DNA of 64,000 bases, taken from contig OY970828.1 in the NCBI GenBank assembly GCA_963853835.1, positions 18,214,977 through 18,278,976 on the forward strand. Reading direction: 5' to 3'. Source of the DNA: Calendula officinalis (taxonomy: Eukaryota > Streptophyta > Magnoliopsida > Asterales > Asteraceae). The notes below the pieces were generated by a model. That model ran no database searches. It had not been told where the DNA came from and saw only the letters and a program-made list of their open reading frames with translations. The position numbers and the translations under genes were made by a program. Positions within the stretch are counted from its first letter, which is position 1; each line of letters opens with the position of its first letter. Of the stretch, positions 50,701 through 64,000 are shown piece by piece.

Positions 50701-53700
50701 GGCCCGAACACCGAACTTCGGCCTGAACACCACTTCGGCCTGAACACCACTTCGGCCCGAACATCCCACTTCGGCCCGAACACCACTTCGGCCCGAACAT
50801 CCCTCTTCGGCCCGAACTCTTCAATATCCAAGATTGTGTGACAAAAGGTGATATACTAAAACATTCATAACTTTCAGCTCGGGTGTCCGTTTCACGCCCA
50901 CGTGTAACCAAAATAGCAGGTTCGTTCGTCACAGCCAAGAACAAGTTCGGCCCGAACTCTTCACTGTTCCCGGCCCGAACTTCATTTTCGGCCCGAACTT
51001 CAACCTCGGCCCCAACTTCAACCTCGGCCCGAACTCCGACCTCGGCCCGAACTTCAACCTCGGCCCGAACATCATCCTCAGCCCGAACACCGAACTTCGG
51101 CCTGAACACCACTTCGGCCTGAACACCACTTCGGCCCGAACATCCCACTTCGGCCCGAACACCACTTCGGCCCGAACATCCCTCTTCGGCCCGAACTCTT
51201 CAATATCCAAGATTGTGTGACAAAAGGTGCTATACTAAAACATTCATAACTTTCTGCTCGGGTGTCCGTTTCACGCCCACGAGTATCCAAAATAGCTGGT
51301 TCGTTCATCACTGCCAAGAACAAGTTCGGCCCGAACTCTTCACTGTTCCCGGCCCGAACTTCATTTTCGGCCCGAACTTCAACCTCGGCCCGAACTTCAA
51401 CCTCGGCCCGAACTCCGACCTCGGCCCGAACTTCAACCTCGGCCCGAACATCATCCTCGGCTCGAACACCGAACTTCGGCCCGAACACCACTTCAGCCCG
51501 AACACCACTTCGGCCCGAACATCCCACTTCGGCCCGAACACCACTTCGGCCCGAACATCCCTCTTCGGCCCGAACTCTTCAATATCCAAGATTGTGTGAC
51601 AAAAGGTGCTATACTAAAACATTCATAATTTTCAGCTCGGGTGTCCGTTTCACGCCCACGAGTAAGCAAAATAGCTGGTTCGTTCGTCACTGCCAAGAAC
51701 AAGTTCGGCCCGAACTCTTCACTGTTCCCGGCCCGAACTTCAACCTCGGCCCGAACTCCGACCTCGGCCCGAACTTCAACCTCGGCCCGAACATCATCCT
51801 CGGCCCGAACATCATCCTCGGCCCCAACACCGAACTTCGGCCCGAACACCACTTCGGCCCGAACACCACTTCGGCCCGAACATTCGACTTCGGCCCGAAC
51901 ACCACTTCGGCCCGAACATCCCTCTTCGGCCCGAATTCTTCAATATCCAAGATTGTGTGACAAAAGATGCTATACTAAAACATTCATAACTTTCAGCTCG
52001 GGTGTCCGTTTTACACACACGAGTAACCAAAATAGCTGGTTCGTTCGTCACTGCCATGATCAAGTTCGGCCCGAACTCTTCACTGTTCCCGGCCCGAACT
52101 TCATTTTCGGCCCGAACTTCAACCTCGGCCCGAACTTCAACCTCGGCCCGAACTCCGACCTCGGCCCGAACTCCGACCTCGGCCCGAACATCATTCTCGG
52201 CCCGAACACCGAACTTCGGCCCGAACACCACTTCGGCCCGAACACCACTTCGGCCCGAACATCCCTCTTCGGCCCTAACTCTTCAATATCCAAGATTGTG
52301 TGACAAAAGGTGCTATACTAAAACATTCATAACTTTCAGCTCGGGTGTCCGTTTCACGCCCACGAGTAACCAAAATAGCTGGTTCGTTCGTCACTGCCAA
52401 GAACAAGTTCGACCCGAACTCTTCACTGTTCCCGGCCCGAACTTCATTTTCGGCCCGAACTTCAACCTCGGCCCGAACTTCAACCTCGGCCCGAACTCCG
52501 ACCTCGGCCCGAACTTCAACCACGGCCCGAACATCATCCTCGGCCCGAACACCGAACTTCGGCCCGAACACCACTTCGGCCCGAACATCCCACTTCGGCC
52601 CGAACACCACTTCGGCCCGAACATCCCTCTTCGGCCCGAACTCTTCAATATCCAAGATTGTGTGACAAAAGGTGCTATACGAAAACATTCATAATTTTCA
52701 GCTCGGGTGTCCGTTTCACGCCCACGAGTAACCAAAATAGCTGGTTCGTTCGTCACTGCCAAGAACAAGTTCGGCCCGAACTCTTCACTGTTCCCGGCCC
52801 GAACTTCAACCTCGGCCCGAACTCCGACCTCGGCCCGAACTTCAACCTCGGCCCGAACATCATCCTCGGCCCGAACATCATCCTCGGCCCCAACACCGAA
52901 CTTCGGCCCGAACACCACTTCGGCCCGAACATCCAACTTCGGCCCGAACACCACTTCGGCCCGAACATCCCTCTTCGGCCCGAATTCTTCAATATCCAAG
53001 ATTGTGTGACAAAAGGTGCTATACTAAAACATTCATAACTTTCAGCTCGGGTGTCCGTTTTACACCCACGAGTAACCAAAATAGCTGGTTCGTTCGTCAC
53101 TGCTATGATCAAGTTCGGCCCGAACTCTTCACTGTTCCCGGCCCGAACTTCATTTTCGGCCCGAACTTCAACCTCGGCCCGAACTTCAACCTCGGCCCGA
53201 ACTCCGACCTCGGCCCGAACATCATTCTCGGCCCGAACACCGAACTTCGGCCCGAACACCACTTCGGCCCGAACACCACTTCGGCCCGAACATCCCTCTT
53301 CGGCCCTAACTCTTCAATATCCAAGATTGTGTGACAAAAGGTGCTATACTAAAACATTCATAACTTTCAGCTCGGGTGTCCGTTTCACGCCCACGAGTAA
53401 CCAAAATAGCTGGTTCGTTCGTCACTGCAAAGAACAAGTTCGGCCCGAACTCTTCACTGTTCCCGGCCCGAACTTCATTTTCGGCCCGAACTTCAACCTC
53501 GGCCCGAACTTCAACCTCGGCCCAAACTCCGACCTCGGCCCGAACTTCAACCTCGGCCCGAACATCATCCTCGGCTCGAACACCGAACTTCGGCCCGAAC
53601 ACCACTTCAGCCCGAACACCACTTCGGCCCGGACATCCCACTTCGGCCCGAACACCACTTCGGCCCGAACATCCCTCTTCGGCCCGAACTCTTCAATATC

Positions 53701-56700
53701 CAAGATTGTGTGACAAAAGGTGCTATACTAAAACATTCATAATTTTCAGCTCGGGTGTCCGTTTCACGCCCACGAGTAACCAAAATAGCTGGTTCGTTCG
53801 TCACTGCCAAGAACAAGTTCGGCCCGAACTCTTCACTGTTCCCGGCCCGAACTTCAACCTCGGCCCGAACTCCGACCTCGGCCCGAACTTCAACCTCGGC
53901 CCGAACATCATCCTCGGCCCGAACATCATCCTCGGCCCCAACACCGAACTTCGGCCCGAACACCACTTCGGCCCGAACATCCGACTTCGGCCCGAACACC
54001 ACTTCGGCCCGAACATCCCTCTTCGGCCCGAATTCTTCAATATCCAAGATTGTGTGACAAAAGGTGCTATACTAAAACATTCATAACTTTCAGCTCGGGT
54101 GTCCGTTTTACACCCACGAGTAACCAAAATAGCTGGTTCGTTCGTCACTGCCATGATCAAGTTCGGCCCGAACTCTTCACTGTTCCCGGCCCGAACTTCA
54201 TTTTCGGCCCGAACTTCAACCTCGGCCCGAACTCCGACCTCGGCCCGAACTCCGACCTCGGCCCGAACATCATTCTCGGCCCGAACACCGAACTTCGGCC
54301 CGAACACCACTTCGGCCCGAACACCACTTCGGCCCGAACATCCCTCTTCGGCCCTAACTCTTCAATATCCAAGATTGTGTGACAAAAGGTGCTATACTAA
54401 AACATTCATAACTTTCAGCTCGGGTGTCCGTTTCACGCCCACGAGTAACCAAAATAGCTGGTTCGTTCGTCACTGCCAAGAACAAGTTCGACCCGAATTC
54501 TTCACTGTTCCCGGCCCGAACTTCATTTTCGGCCCGAACTTCAACCTCGGCCCCAACTTCAACCTCGGCCCGAACTCCGACCTCGGCCCGAACTTCAACC
54601 TCGGCCCGAACATCATCCTCGGCCCGAACACCGAACTTCGGCCCGAACACCACTTCGGCCTGAACACCACTTCGGCCCGAACATCCCACTTCGGCCCGAA
54701 CACCACTTCGGCCCGAACATCCCTCTTCGGCCCGAACTCTTCAATATCCAAGATTGTGACAAAAGGTGCTATACTAAAACATTCATAACTTTCAGCTCGG
54801 GTGTCCGTTTCACGCCCACGAGTAACCAAAATAGCTGGTTCGTTCGTCACTGCCAAGAACAAGTTCGGCCCGAACTCTTCACTGTTCCCGGCCCGAACTT
54901 CATTTTCGGCCCGAACTTCAACCTCGGCCCGAACTTTAACCTCGGCCCGAACTCCGTCCTCGGCCCGAACTTCAACCTCGGCCCGAACATCATCCTCGGC
55001 TCGAACACCGAACTTCGGCCCGAACACCACTTCAGCCCGAACACCACTTCGGCCCGAACATCCCTCTTCGGCCCGAACACCACTTCGGCCCGAACATCCC
55101 TCTTCGGCCCGAACTCTTCAATATCCAAGATTGTGTGACAAAAGGTGCTATACTAAAACATTCATAACTTTCAGCTCGGGTGTCCGTTTCACGCCCACGA
55201 GTAACCAAAATAGCTGGTTCATTCGTCAATGCGAAGAACAAGTTCGGCCCGAACTCTTCACTGTTCCCGGCCCGAACTTCAACCTCGGCCCGAACTTCAA
55301 CCTCGGCCCGAACTTCAACCTCGGCTCGAACTCCGACCTCGGTCCGAACTTCAACCTCGGCCCGAACATCATCCTCGACCCGAACACCGAACTTCGGCCC
55401 GAACACCACTTCGGCCCGAACATCCCACTTCGGCCCGAACATCCCTCTTCGGCCCGAACTCTTCAATATCCAAGATTGTGTGACAAAAGGTGCTATACTA
55501 ACACATTCATAATTTTCAGATCGGGTGTCCGTTTCACGCCCACGAGTAACCAAAATAGCTAGTTCGTTCGTCACTGCCAAGAACAAGTTCGGCCCGAACT
55601 CTTCACTGTTCCCGGCCCGAACTTCATTTTCGGCCCGAACTTCAACCTCGGCCCGAACTCCGACCTCGGCCCGAACTTCAACCTCGGCCCGAACATCATC
55701 CTCGGCCCGAACATCATCCTCGGCCCCAACACCGAACTTCGGCCCGAACACCACTTCGGCCCGAACATCCGACTTCGGCCCGAACACCACTTCGGCCCGA
55801 ACTCTTCAATATCCAAGATTGTGTGACAAAAGGTGCTATACTAAAACATTCATAACTTTCAGCTCGGGTGTCCGTTTTACACCCACGAGTAACCAAAATA
55901 GCTGGTTCGTTCATCACTGCCAAGATCAAGTTCGGCCCGAAGTCTTCACTGTTCCCGGCCCGAACTTCATTGCCGGCTCGAACTTCAACCTCGGCCCGAA
56001 CTCCGACCTCGGCCCGAACTCCAACCTCGGCCCGAACATCATTCTCGGCCCGAACACCGAACTTCGGCCCGAACACCACTTCGGCCCTAACACCACTTCG
56101 GCCCGAACATCCCACTTCGGCCCGAACACCACTTCGGCCCGAACATCCCTCTTCGGCCCGAACTCTTCAATATCCAAGATTGTGTGACAAAAGGTGCTAT
56201 ACTAAAACATTCATAACTTTCAGCTAGGGTGTCCGTTTCACGCACACGAGTAACCAAAATAGCTGGTTCGTTCGTCACTGCCAAGAACAAGTTCGACCCG
56301 AACTCTTCACTGTTCCCGGCCCGAACTTCATTTTCGGCCCGAACTTCAACCTCGGCCCGAACTTCAACCTCGGCCCGAACTCCGACCTCGGCCCGAACTT
56401 CAACCACGACCCGAACATCATCCTCGGCTCGAACACCGAACTTCGGTCCGAACACCACTTCGGCCCGAACATCCCACTTCGGCCCGAACACCACTTCGGC
56501 CTGAACATCCCTCTTCGGCCCGAACTCTTCAATATCCAAGATTGTGTGACAAAAGGTGCTATACTAAAACATTCATAACTTTCAGCTCGGGTGTCCTTTT
56601 CACGCCCACGAGTAACCAAAATAGCTGGTTCGTTCGTCACTGCCAAGAACAAAATCGGCCCGAACTCTTCACTGTTCCCGGCCTGAACTTCATTTTCGGG

Positions 56701-59700
56701 CCGAACTTCAACCACGGCCCGAACTCCGGCCTCGGCCCGAACTTCAACCTCGGCCCGAACATCAACCTCAGCCCGAACACCGAACTTCGGCCCGAACACC
56801 ACTTCGGCCCGAACATCCCACTTCGGCCCGAACACCACTTCGGCCGAACATCCCTCTTCGGCCCGAACTCTTCAGTATCCAAGATTGTGTGACAAAAGGT
56901 GCTATACTAAACCATTCAAAACTTTCAACTCGGGTTTCCGTTTCACGCCCACGAGTAACCAAAATAGCTGGTTCGTCGCTGCCAAGAACAAGTTCGGCCC
57001 GAACTCTTCATTGTTCCCGGCCCGAACTTCATTTTCGGCCCGAACTTCAACCTCGGCCCGAACTTCAACCTCGGCCCGAACTCCGACCTCGGCCCGAACA
57101 CCACTTCGGCCCGAACATCCCACTTCGGCCCGAACACCACTTCGGCCCGAACATCCCTCTTCGGCCCGAACTCTTCAATATCCAAGATTGTGTGACAAAA
57201 GGTGCTATACTAAAACATTCATAACTTTCAGCTCGGGTGTCCGTTTCATGCCCACGAGTAACCAAAATAGCTGGTTCATTCGTCACTACGAAGAAGAAGT
57301 TCGGCCCGAACTCTTCACTGTTCCCGGCCCGAACTTCATTTTTGGCCCGAACTTCAACCTCGGCCCGAACTTCAACCTCGGCCCGAACTCTGACCTCGGC
57401 CCGAAATTCAACCTCGGCCCGAACATCATCCTCGGCCCGAACACCGAACTTCGGCCCGAACACCACTTCGGCCCGAACATCCCACTTCGGCCCGAACATC
57501 CCTCTTCGGCCCGAACTCTTCAATATCCAAGATTGTGTGACAAAAGGTGCTATACTAAAACAATCATAATTTTCAGCTCGGGTGTCCGTTTCACGCCCAC
57601 GAGTAACCAAAATAGCTGGTTCGTTCGTCACTGCCAAGAACAAGTTCGGCCCGAACTCTTCATTGTTCCCGGCCCGAACTTCATTTTCGACCCGAACTTC
57701 AACCTCGGCCCGAACTCCGACCTCGGCCCGAACTTCAACCTCGGCCCGAACATCATCCTCGGCCCGAACACCGAACTTCGGCCCGAACACCACTTCGGCC
57801 CGAACATCCCACTTCGGCCCGAACACCACTTCGGCCCGAACATCCCTCTTCGGCCCGAACTCTTCAATATCCAAGATTGTGTGACGAAAGGTGTTATACT
57901 AAAACATTCATAATTTTCAGCTCGGGTGTCCGTTTCACGCCCACGAGTAACCAAAATAGCTGGTTCGTTCGTCACTGCCAAGAACAAATTCGGCCCGAAC
58001 TCTTCACTGTTCCCGGCCCGAACTTCATTTTCGGCCCGAACTTCAACTTCGGCCCGAACTTCAACTTCGGCCCGAACTCCGACCTCGGCCCGAACTTCAA
58101 CCTCGGCCCGAACATCATCCTCGGCCCGAACACCGAACTTCGGCCCGAACACCACTTCGGCCCGAACATCCCACTTCGGCCCGAACACCACTTCGGCCCG
58201 AACATCCTCTTCGGCCCGAACTCTTCAATATCCAAGATTGTGTGACAAAAGGTGCTATACTAAAACATTCATAACTTTCAGCTCGGGTGTCCGTTTTACA
58301 CCCACGAGTAACCAAAATAGCTGGTTCATTCGTCACTGCCAAGATCTAGTTCGGCCCGAACTCTTCACTGTTCCCGGCCCGAACTTCATTTTCGGCCCGA
58401 ACTTCAACCTCGGCCCGAACTTCAACCTCGGCCCGAACTCCAACCTCGGCCCGAACATCATTCTCGGCCCGAACACCGAACTTCGGCCTGAACACCACTT
58501 CGGCCCGATCACCACTTCGGCCCGAACATCCCACTTCGGCCCGAACACCACTTCGGCCCGAACATCCCTCTTCGGCCCGAACTCTTCAATATCCAAGATT
58601 GTGTGACAAAAGGTGCTATACTAAAACATTCATAACTTTCAGCTCGGGTGTTCGTTTCACGCCCACGAGTAACCAAAATAGCTGGTTCGTTCGTCACTGC
58701 CAAGAACAAGTTCGACCCGAACTCTTCACTGTTCCCGGCCCGAACTTCATTTTCGGCCCGAACTTCAACATCGGCCCGAACTTCAACCACGGCCCGAACA
58801 TCATCCTCGGCCCGAACACCGAAATTCGGCCCGAACACCACTTCGGCCCGAACATCCCACTTCGGCTCGAACACCACTTCGGCCCGAACATCCCTCTTCG
58901 GCCCGAACTCTTCAATATCCAAGATTGTGTGACAAAAGGTGCTATACTAAAACATTCATAACTTTCAGCTCGGGTGTCCGTTTCACGCCCACGAGTAACC
59001 AAAATAGCTGGTTCGTTCGTCACTGCCAAGAACAAGTTCGGCCCGAACTCTTCACTGTTCCCGGCCTGAACTTCATTTTCGGGCCGAACTTCAGCCACGG
59101 CCCGAACTCCGACCTCGGCCCGAACTTCAACCTCTGCCCGAACATCATCCTCCGCCCGAACACCGAACTTCGGCCCGAACACCACTTCGGCCCGAACATC
59201 CCACTTCGGCCCGAACACCACTTCGGCCGAACATCCCTCTTCGGCCCGAACTCTTCAATATCCAAGGTTGTGTGACAAAAGGTGCTATACTAAACCATTC
59301 ATAACTTTCAGCTCGGGTTTCCGTTTCACGCCCACGAGTAACCAAAATAGCTGGTTCGTCGCTGCCAAGAACAAGTTCAGCCCGAACTCTTCACTGTTCC
59401 CGGCCCGAACTTCATTTTCGGCCCGAACTTCAACCTCGGCCCGAACTTCAACCTCGGCCCGAACACCGAACTTCGGCCCGAACACCACTTCGGCCCGAAC
59501 ATCCCACTTCGGCCCGAACACCACTTCGGCCCGAACATCCCTCTTCGGCCCGAACTCTTCAATATCCAAGATTGTGTGACAAAAGGTGCTATACTAAAAC
59601 ATTCATAATTTTCAGCTCGGGTGTCCGTTTCACGCCCACGAGTAACCAAAATAGCTGGTTCGTTCGTCACTGCCAAGAACAAGTTCGGCCCGAACTCTTC

Positions 59701-62700
59701 ACTGTTCCCGGCCCGAACTTCATTTTCGGCCCGAACTTCAACCTCGGCCCGAACTCCGACCTCGGCCCGAACTTCAACCTCGGCCCGAACATCATCCTCG
59801 GCCCGAACACCGAACTTCGGCCCGAACACCACTTCGGCCCGAACACCACTTCGGCCCAAACATCCCACTTCGGCCCGAACACCACTTCGGCCCGAACATC
59901 CCTCTTCGGCCCGAACTCTTCAATATACAAGATAGTGTGACGAAAGGTGCTATACTAAAACATTCATAATTTTCAGCTCGGGTGTCCATTTCACGCCCAC
60001 GAGTAACCAAAATAGCTGGTTCGTTCATCACTGCCAAGAACAAATTCGGCCCGAACTCTTCACTGTTCGCGGCCCGAACTTCATTTTCGGCCCGAACTCC
60101 AACCTCGGCTCGAACTTCAACCTCGGCCCGAACACCGAACTTCGTCCCGAACACCACTTCGGCCCGAACATCCCACTTCGGCCCGAACACCACTTCGGCC
60201 CGAAGATCCTCTTCGGCCCGAACTCTTCAATATCCAAGATTGTGTGACAAAAGGTGCTATACTAAAACATTCATAACTTTCAGCTCGGGTGTCCGTTTTA
60301 CACCCACGAGTAACCAAAATAGCTGGTTCGTTCGTCACTGCCAAGATCAAGTTCGGCCCGAACTCTTCACTGTTCCCGGCCCGAACTTCATTTTCGGCCA
60401 GAACTTCAACCTCGGCCCGAACTTCAACCTCTGCCCGAACTCCGACCTCGGCCCGAACTCCGACCTCGGCCCGAACATCATTCTCGGCCCGAACACCGAA
60501 CTTCGGCCCGAACACCACTTCGGCCCGAACACCACTTCGGCCCGAACATCCCACTTCGGCCCGAACACCACTTCGGCCCGAACATCCCTCTTCGGCCCGA
60601 ACTCTTCAATATCCAAGATTGTGTGACAAAAGGTGATATACTAAAACATTCATAACTTTCAGCTCGGGTGTCCGTTTCATGCCCACGAGTAACCAAAATA
60701 ACTGGTTCGTTCGTCACTGCCAAGAACAAGTTCGACCCGAACTCTTCACTGTTCCCGGCCTGAACTTCATTTTCGGCCCGAACTTCAACCTCGGCCCGAA
60801 CTTCAACCTCGGCCCGAACTCCGACCTCGGCCCGAACTTCAACCACGGCCCGAACATCATCCTCAGCCCGAACACCGAACTTCGGCCCGAAAACCACTTC
60901 GGCCCAAACATCCCACTTCGGCCCAAACACCACTTCGGCCCGAACATCCCTCTTCGGCCCGAACTCTTCAATATCCAAGATTGTGTGACAAAAGGTGCTA
61001 TACTAAAACATTCATAACTTTCAGCTCGGGTGTCCGTTTCACGCCCACGAGTAACCAAAATAGCTGGTTCGTTCGTCACTGCCAAGAACAAGTTCGGCCC
61101 GAACTCTTCACTGTTCCCGGCCCGAACTTCAACCTCGGCCCGAACTCCGACCTCGGCCCGAACTTCAATCTCGGCCCGAACATCATTTTCGGCCCGAACA
61201 CCGAACTTCGGCCCGAACACCACTTCGGCCCGAACACCACTTCGGCCCGAACATCCCACTTCGGCCCGAACACCACTTCGGCCCGAACATCCCTCTTCGG
61301 CCCGAACTCTTCAATATCCAAGATTGTGTGACAAAAGGTGCTATACTAAAACATTCATAACTTTCAGCTCGGGTGTCCGTTTCATACGCACGAGTAACCA
61401 AAATAGCTTGTTCATTCGTCACTGCGAAGAACAAGTTCGGCCCGAACTCTTCACTGTTCCCGGCTCGAACTTCATTTTCGGCCCGAACTTCAACCTCGGC
61501 CCGAACTTCAACCTCGGCCCGAACTCCGACCTCGGCCCGAACTTCAACCTCGGCCCGAACATCATCCACGGCCCGAACACCGAACTTCGGCCCGAACACC
61601 ACTTCGGCCCGAACATCCCACTTCGGCCCGAACACCACTTCGGCCAGAACATCCCTCTTCGGCCCGAACTCTTCAATATCCAAGATTGTGTGACGAAAGG
61701 TGCTATACTAAAACATTCATAATTTTCAGCTCGGGTGTCCGTTTCACGCCCACGAGTAACCAAAATAGCTGATTCGTTCGTCACTGCCAAGAACAAATTC
61801 GGCCCGAACTCTTCACTGTTCCCGGCCCGAACTTCATTTTCGGCCCGAACTGCAACCTCGGCCCGAACTCCGACCTCGGCCCGAACTTCAACCTCGGCCC
61901 GAACATCATCATCGACCCGAACACCGAACTTCGGCCCGAACACCACTTCGGCCCGAACATCCCACTTCGGCCCGAACACCACTTCGGCCCGAACAACCTC
62001 TTCGGCCCGAACTCTTCAATATCCAAGATTGTGTGACAAAAGGTGCTATACTAAAACATTCATAACTTTCAGCTCGGGTGTCCGTTTCACGCCCACGAGT
62101 AACCAAAATAGCTGGTTCGTTCGTCACTGCCAAGAACAAGTTCGGCCCGAACTCTTCACTGTTCCCGGCCCGAACTTCATTTTCGGCCCGAACTTCAACC
62201 TCGGCCCGAACTCCGACCTCGGCCCGAACTTCAATCTCGGCCCGAACATCATTCTCGGCCCGAACACCGAACTTCGGCCCGAACACCACTTCGGCCCGAA
62301 CACCACTTCGGCCAGAACATCCCACTTCGGCCCGAACACCACTTCGGCCCGAACATCCCTCTTCGGCCCGAACTCTTCAATATCCAAGATTGTGTGACAA
62401 AAGATGCTATACTAAAACATTCATAACTTTCAGCTCGGGTGTCCGTTTCATACGCACGAGTAACCAAAATATCTTGTTCATTCGTCACTGCGAAGAACAA
62501 GTTCGGCCCGAACTCTTCACTGTTCCCGGCTCGAACTTCATTTTCGGCCCGAACTTCAACCTCGGCCCGAACTTCAACCTCGGCCCGAACTCCGACCTCG
62601 GCCCGAACTTCAACCTCGGCCCGAACATCATCCACGGCCCGAACACCGAACTTCGGCCCGAACACCACTTCAGCCCGAACATCCTACTTCGGCCCGAACA

Positions 62701-64000
62701 CCACTTCGGCCAGAACATCCCTCTTCGGCCCGAACTCTTCAATATCCACGATTGTGTGCCGAAAGGTGCTATACTAAAACATTCATAATTTTCAGCTCGG
62801 GTGTCCGTTTCACGCCCACGAGTAACCAAAATAGCTGATTCGTTCGTCACTGCCAAGAACAAATTCGGCCCGAACTGTTCACTGTTCCCGGCCCGAACTT
62901 CATTTTCGGCCCGAACTGCAACCTCGGCCCGAACTCCGACCTCGGCCCGAACTTCAACCTCGGCCCGAACATCATCATCGGCCCGAACACCGAACTTCGG
63001 CCCGAACACCACTTCGGCCGGAACATCCCACTTCGGCCCGAACATCCTCTTCGGCCCGAACTCTTCAATATCCAAGATTGTGTGACAAAAGGTGTTATAC
63101 TAAAACATTCATAACTTTCAGCTCGGGTGTCCGTTTCACGCCCTCGAGTAACCAAAATAGGTGGTTCGTTCGTCACTGCCAAGAACAAGTTCGGCACGAA
63201 CTCTTCACTGTTCCCGGCCCGAACTTCATTTTCGGCCCGAACTTCAACCTCGGCCCGAACTCCGACCTCGGCCTGAACTTCAACCTCGGCCCGAACATCA
63301 TCCTCAGCCCGAACACCGAACTTCGGCCTGAACACCACTTCGGCCCGACACCACTTCGGCCCGAACATCCCACTTCGGCCCGAACACCACTTCGGCCCGA
63401 ACATCCCTCTTCGGCCCGAACTCTTCAATATCCAAGATTGTGTGACAAAAGGTGCTATACTAAAACATTCATAACTTTCAGCTCGGGTGTCCGTTTCACG
63501 CCCTCGAGTAACCAAAAGAGCTGGTTCATTCGTCACTGCCAAGATCAAGTTCGGCCCGAACTCTTCACTGTTCCCGGCCCAAACTTCAATTTCGGCCCGA
63601 ATTTCAACCTCGGCCCGAACTTCAACCTCGGCCCGAACTCCGACCTCGGCCCGAACTCCAACCTCGGCCCGAACATCATTCTCGGCCCGAACACCGAACT
63701 TCGGCCCGAACACCACTTCGGCCCGAACACCACGTCGGCCCGAGCATCCCACTTCGGCCCGAACACCACTTCGGCCCGAACATCCCTCTTCGGCCCGAAC
63801 TCTTCAATATCCAAGATTGTGTGACAAAAGGTGCTATACTAAAACATTCATAATTTTCAGCTCGGGTGTCCGTTTCACGCCCACGAGTAACCAAAATAGC
63901 TGGTTCGTTCGTCACTGCCAAGAACAAGTTCGGCCCGAACTCTTCACTGTTCCCGGCCCGAACTTCATTTTCGGCCCGAACTTCAACCTCGACCCGAACT
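47764..64000 (+). repeat. ~25.5-kb tandem duplication, copy 2 (runs past window end)
   Basis: Repeats 22194 to about 38.7 kb. Anchors: 47872, 48216, 48596, 48975, 49354, 49715, 50076, 50455, 50834, 51213, 51592, 51953, 52296, 52658, 53002, 53327, 53706, 54050, 54375, 54754, 55131, 55476, 55819, 56180, 56542, 56885, 57188, 57533, 57877, 58238, 58599, 58925, 59268, 59572, 59933, 60240, 60619, 60981, 61324, 61686, 62029, 62390, 62752, 63078, 63438 and 63817. I found roughly fifteen substitutions and three indels against copy 1 over about 16 kb, so identity is about 99.9% apart from the indels. Confidence 0.86.
63817..64000 (+). repeat. Partial monomer at window end
   Basis: The last anchor is at 63817. 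The monomer has the aattttcagc core and is cut in the block after ttcaacctcgacccgaact. It matches both 38505 and 39586. These two differ at the very next base (c in the first, t in the second), so the window stops just before the informative position. Confidence 0.85.

Larger units (their letters stand above)
1..64000 (+). repeat. Satellite array, ~360-bp monomer, ~178 copies, fills the window
   Basis: Every stretch of the window is a copy of one monomer, all in the same orientation. Using the conserved core string ttgtgtgac (or a close variant) as anchor, I found 178 copies; 177 intervals from 16 to 63817 average about 360 bp. Neither edge shows an array boundary. I saw no transposable element, inversion, gene, tRNA, rRNA or telomeric repeat. 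The monomer joins a ~120-bp AT-richer core to a GC-rich block of 17-19 bp subrepeats. Spacing near 360 bp is roughly two nucleosomes, a common size for eukaryotic satellites (known of satellites in general). The family is not one I recognise. Function and chromosomal location cannot be inferred from sequence alone. Confidence 0.97.

Noticed and set aside
1..64000. Ribosomal DNA intergenic-spacer subrepeats
   Set aside because: No 18S, 5.8S, 25S or 5S gene appears in 64 kb, although an intergenic spacer would be interrupted every few kb.

Overview
The window is one uninterrupted block of satellite DNA. All 64,000 bases are head-to-tail copies, in one orientation, of a monomer of about 360 bp. 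I located 178 copies of its conserved core (anchor ttgtgtgac), the first at 16 and the last, cut by the window end, at 63817. I see no gene, RNA gene, transposon, inversion or non-repeat spacer. The many long open frames on both strands are by-products of the repeat.

Each monomer has two parts. The first is a core of about 120 bp, AT-richer and not internally repeated. The second is a GC- and CpG-rich block of roughly 165-260 bp made of 17-19 bp subrepeats ending in cggcccgaac. The subrepeat types come in a fixed order, and monomers differ mainly by gain or loss of whole subrepeats. Spacings therefore cluster near 303-307, 325-327, 343-344, 360-362, 378-380 and 396-398 bp. An 18-bp direct repeat flanks the core on both sides, and each subrepeat carries the hyphenated palindrome TTCGG-C-CCGAA.

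Layout: 1-9961 is dominated by a nine-monomer pattern of about 3.25 kb. Within it a 4.03 kb segment was tandemly duplicated (1893-5918 and 5919-9961). From 9962 to about 22.2 kb is a mosaic of several monomer types, with a short-period pattern at 17.8-21.9 kb. From about 22.2 kb to 47.77 kb is the first copy of a duplicated unit of about 25.5 kb, whose last 10 kb (37.77-47.77 kb) is a subfamily whose cores often carry CTCGAG. From about 47.77 kb to the window end the same unit starts again, nearly identical for the 16.2 kb that can be seen.

The sequence suggests a eukaryotic nuclear genome: very long homogeneous satellite, multi-monomer higher-order repeats, recent large unequal exchange. A plant is the better guess, because many subrepeat variants are C-to-T or G-to-A changes at CG and CHG sites, the contexts methylated in plants. 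I do not recognise the satellite family or species. Centromeric, pericentromeric, subtelomeric or knob location cannot be told from the sequence. All comparisons were made by eye.
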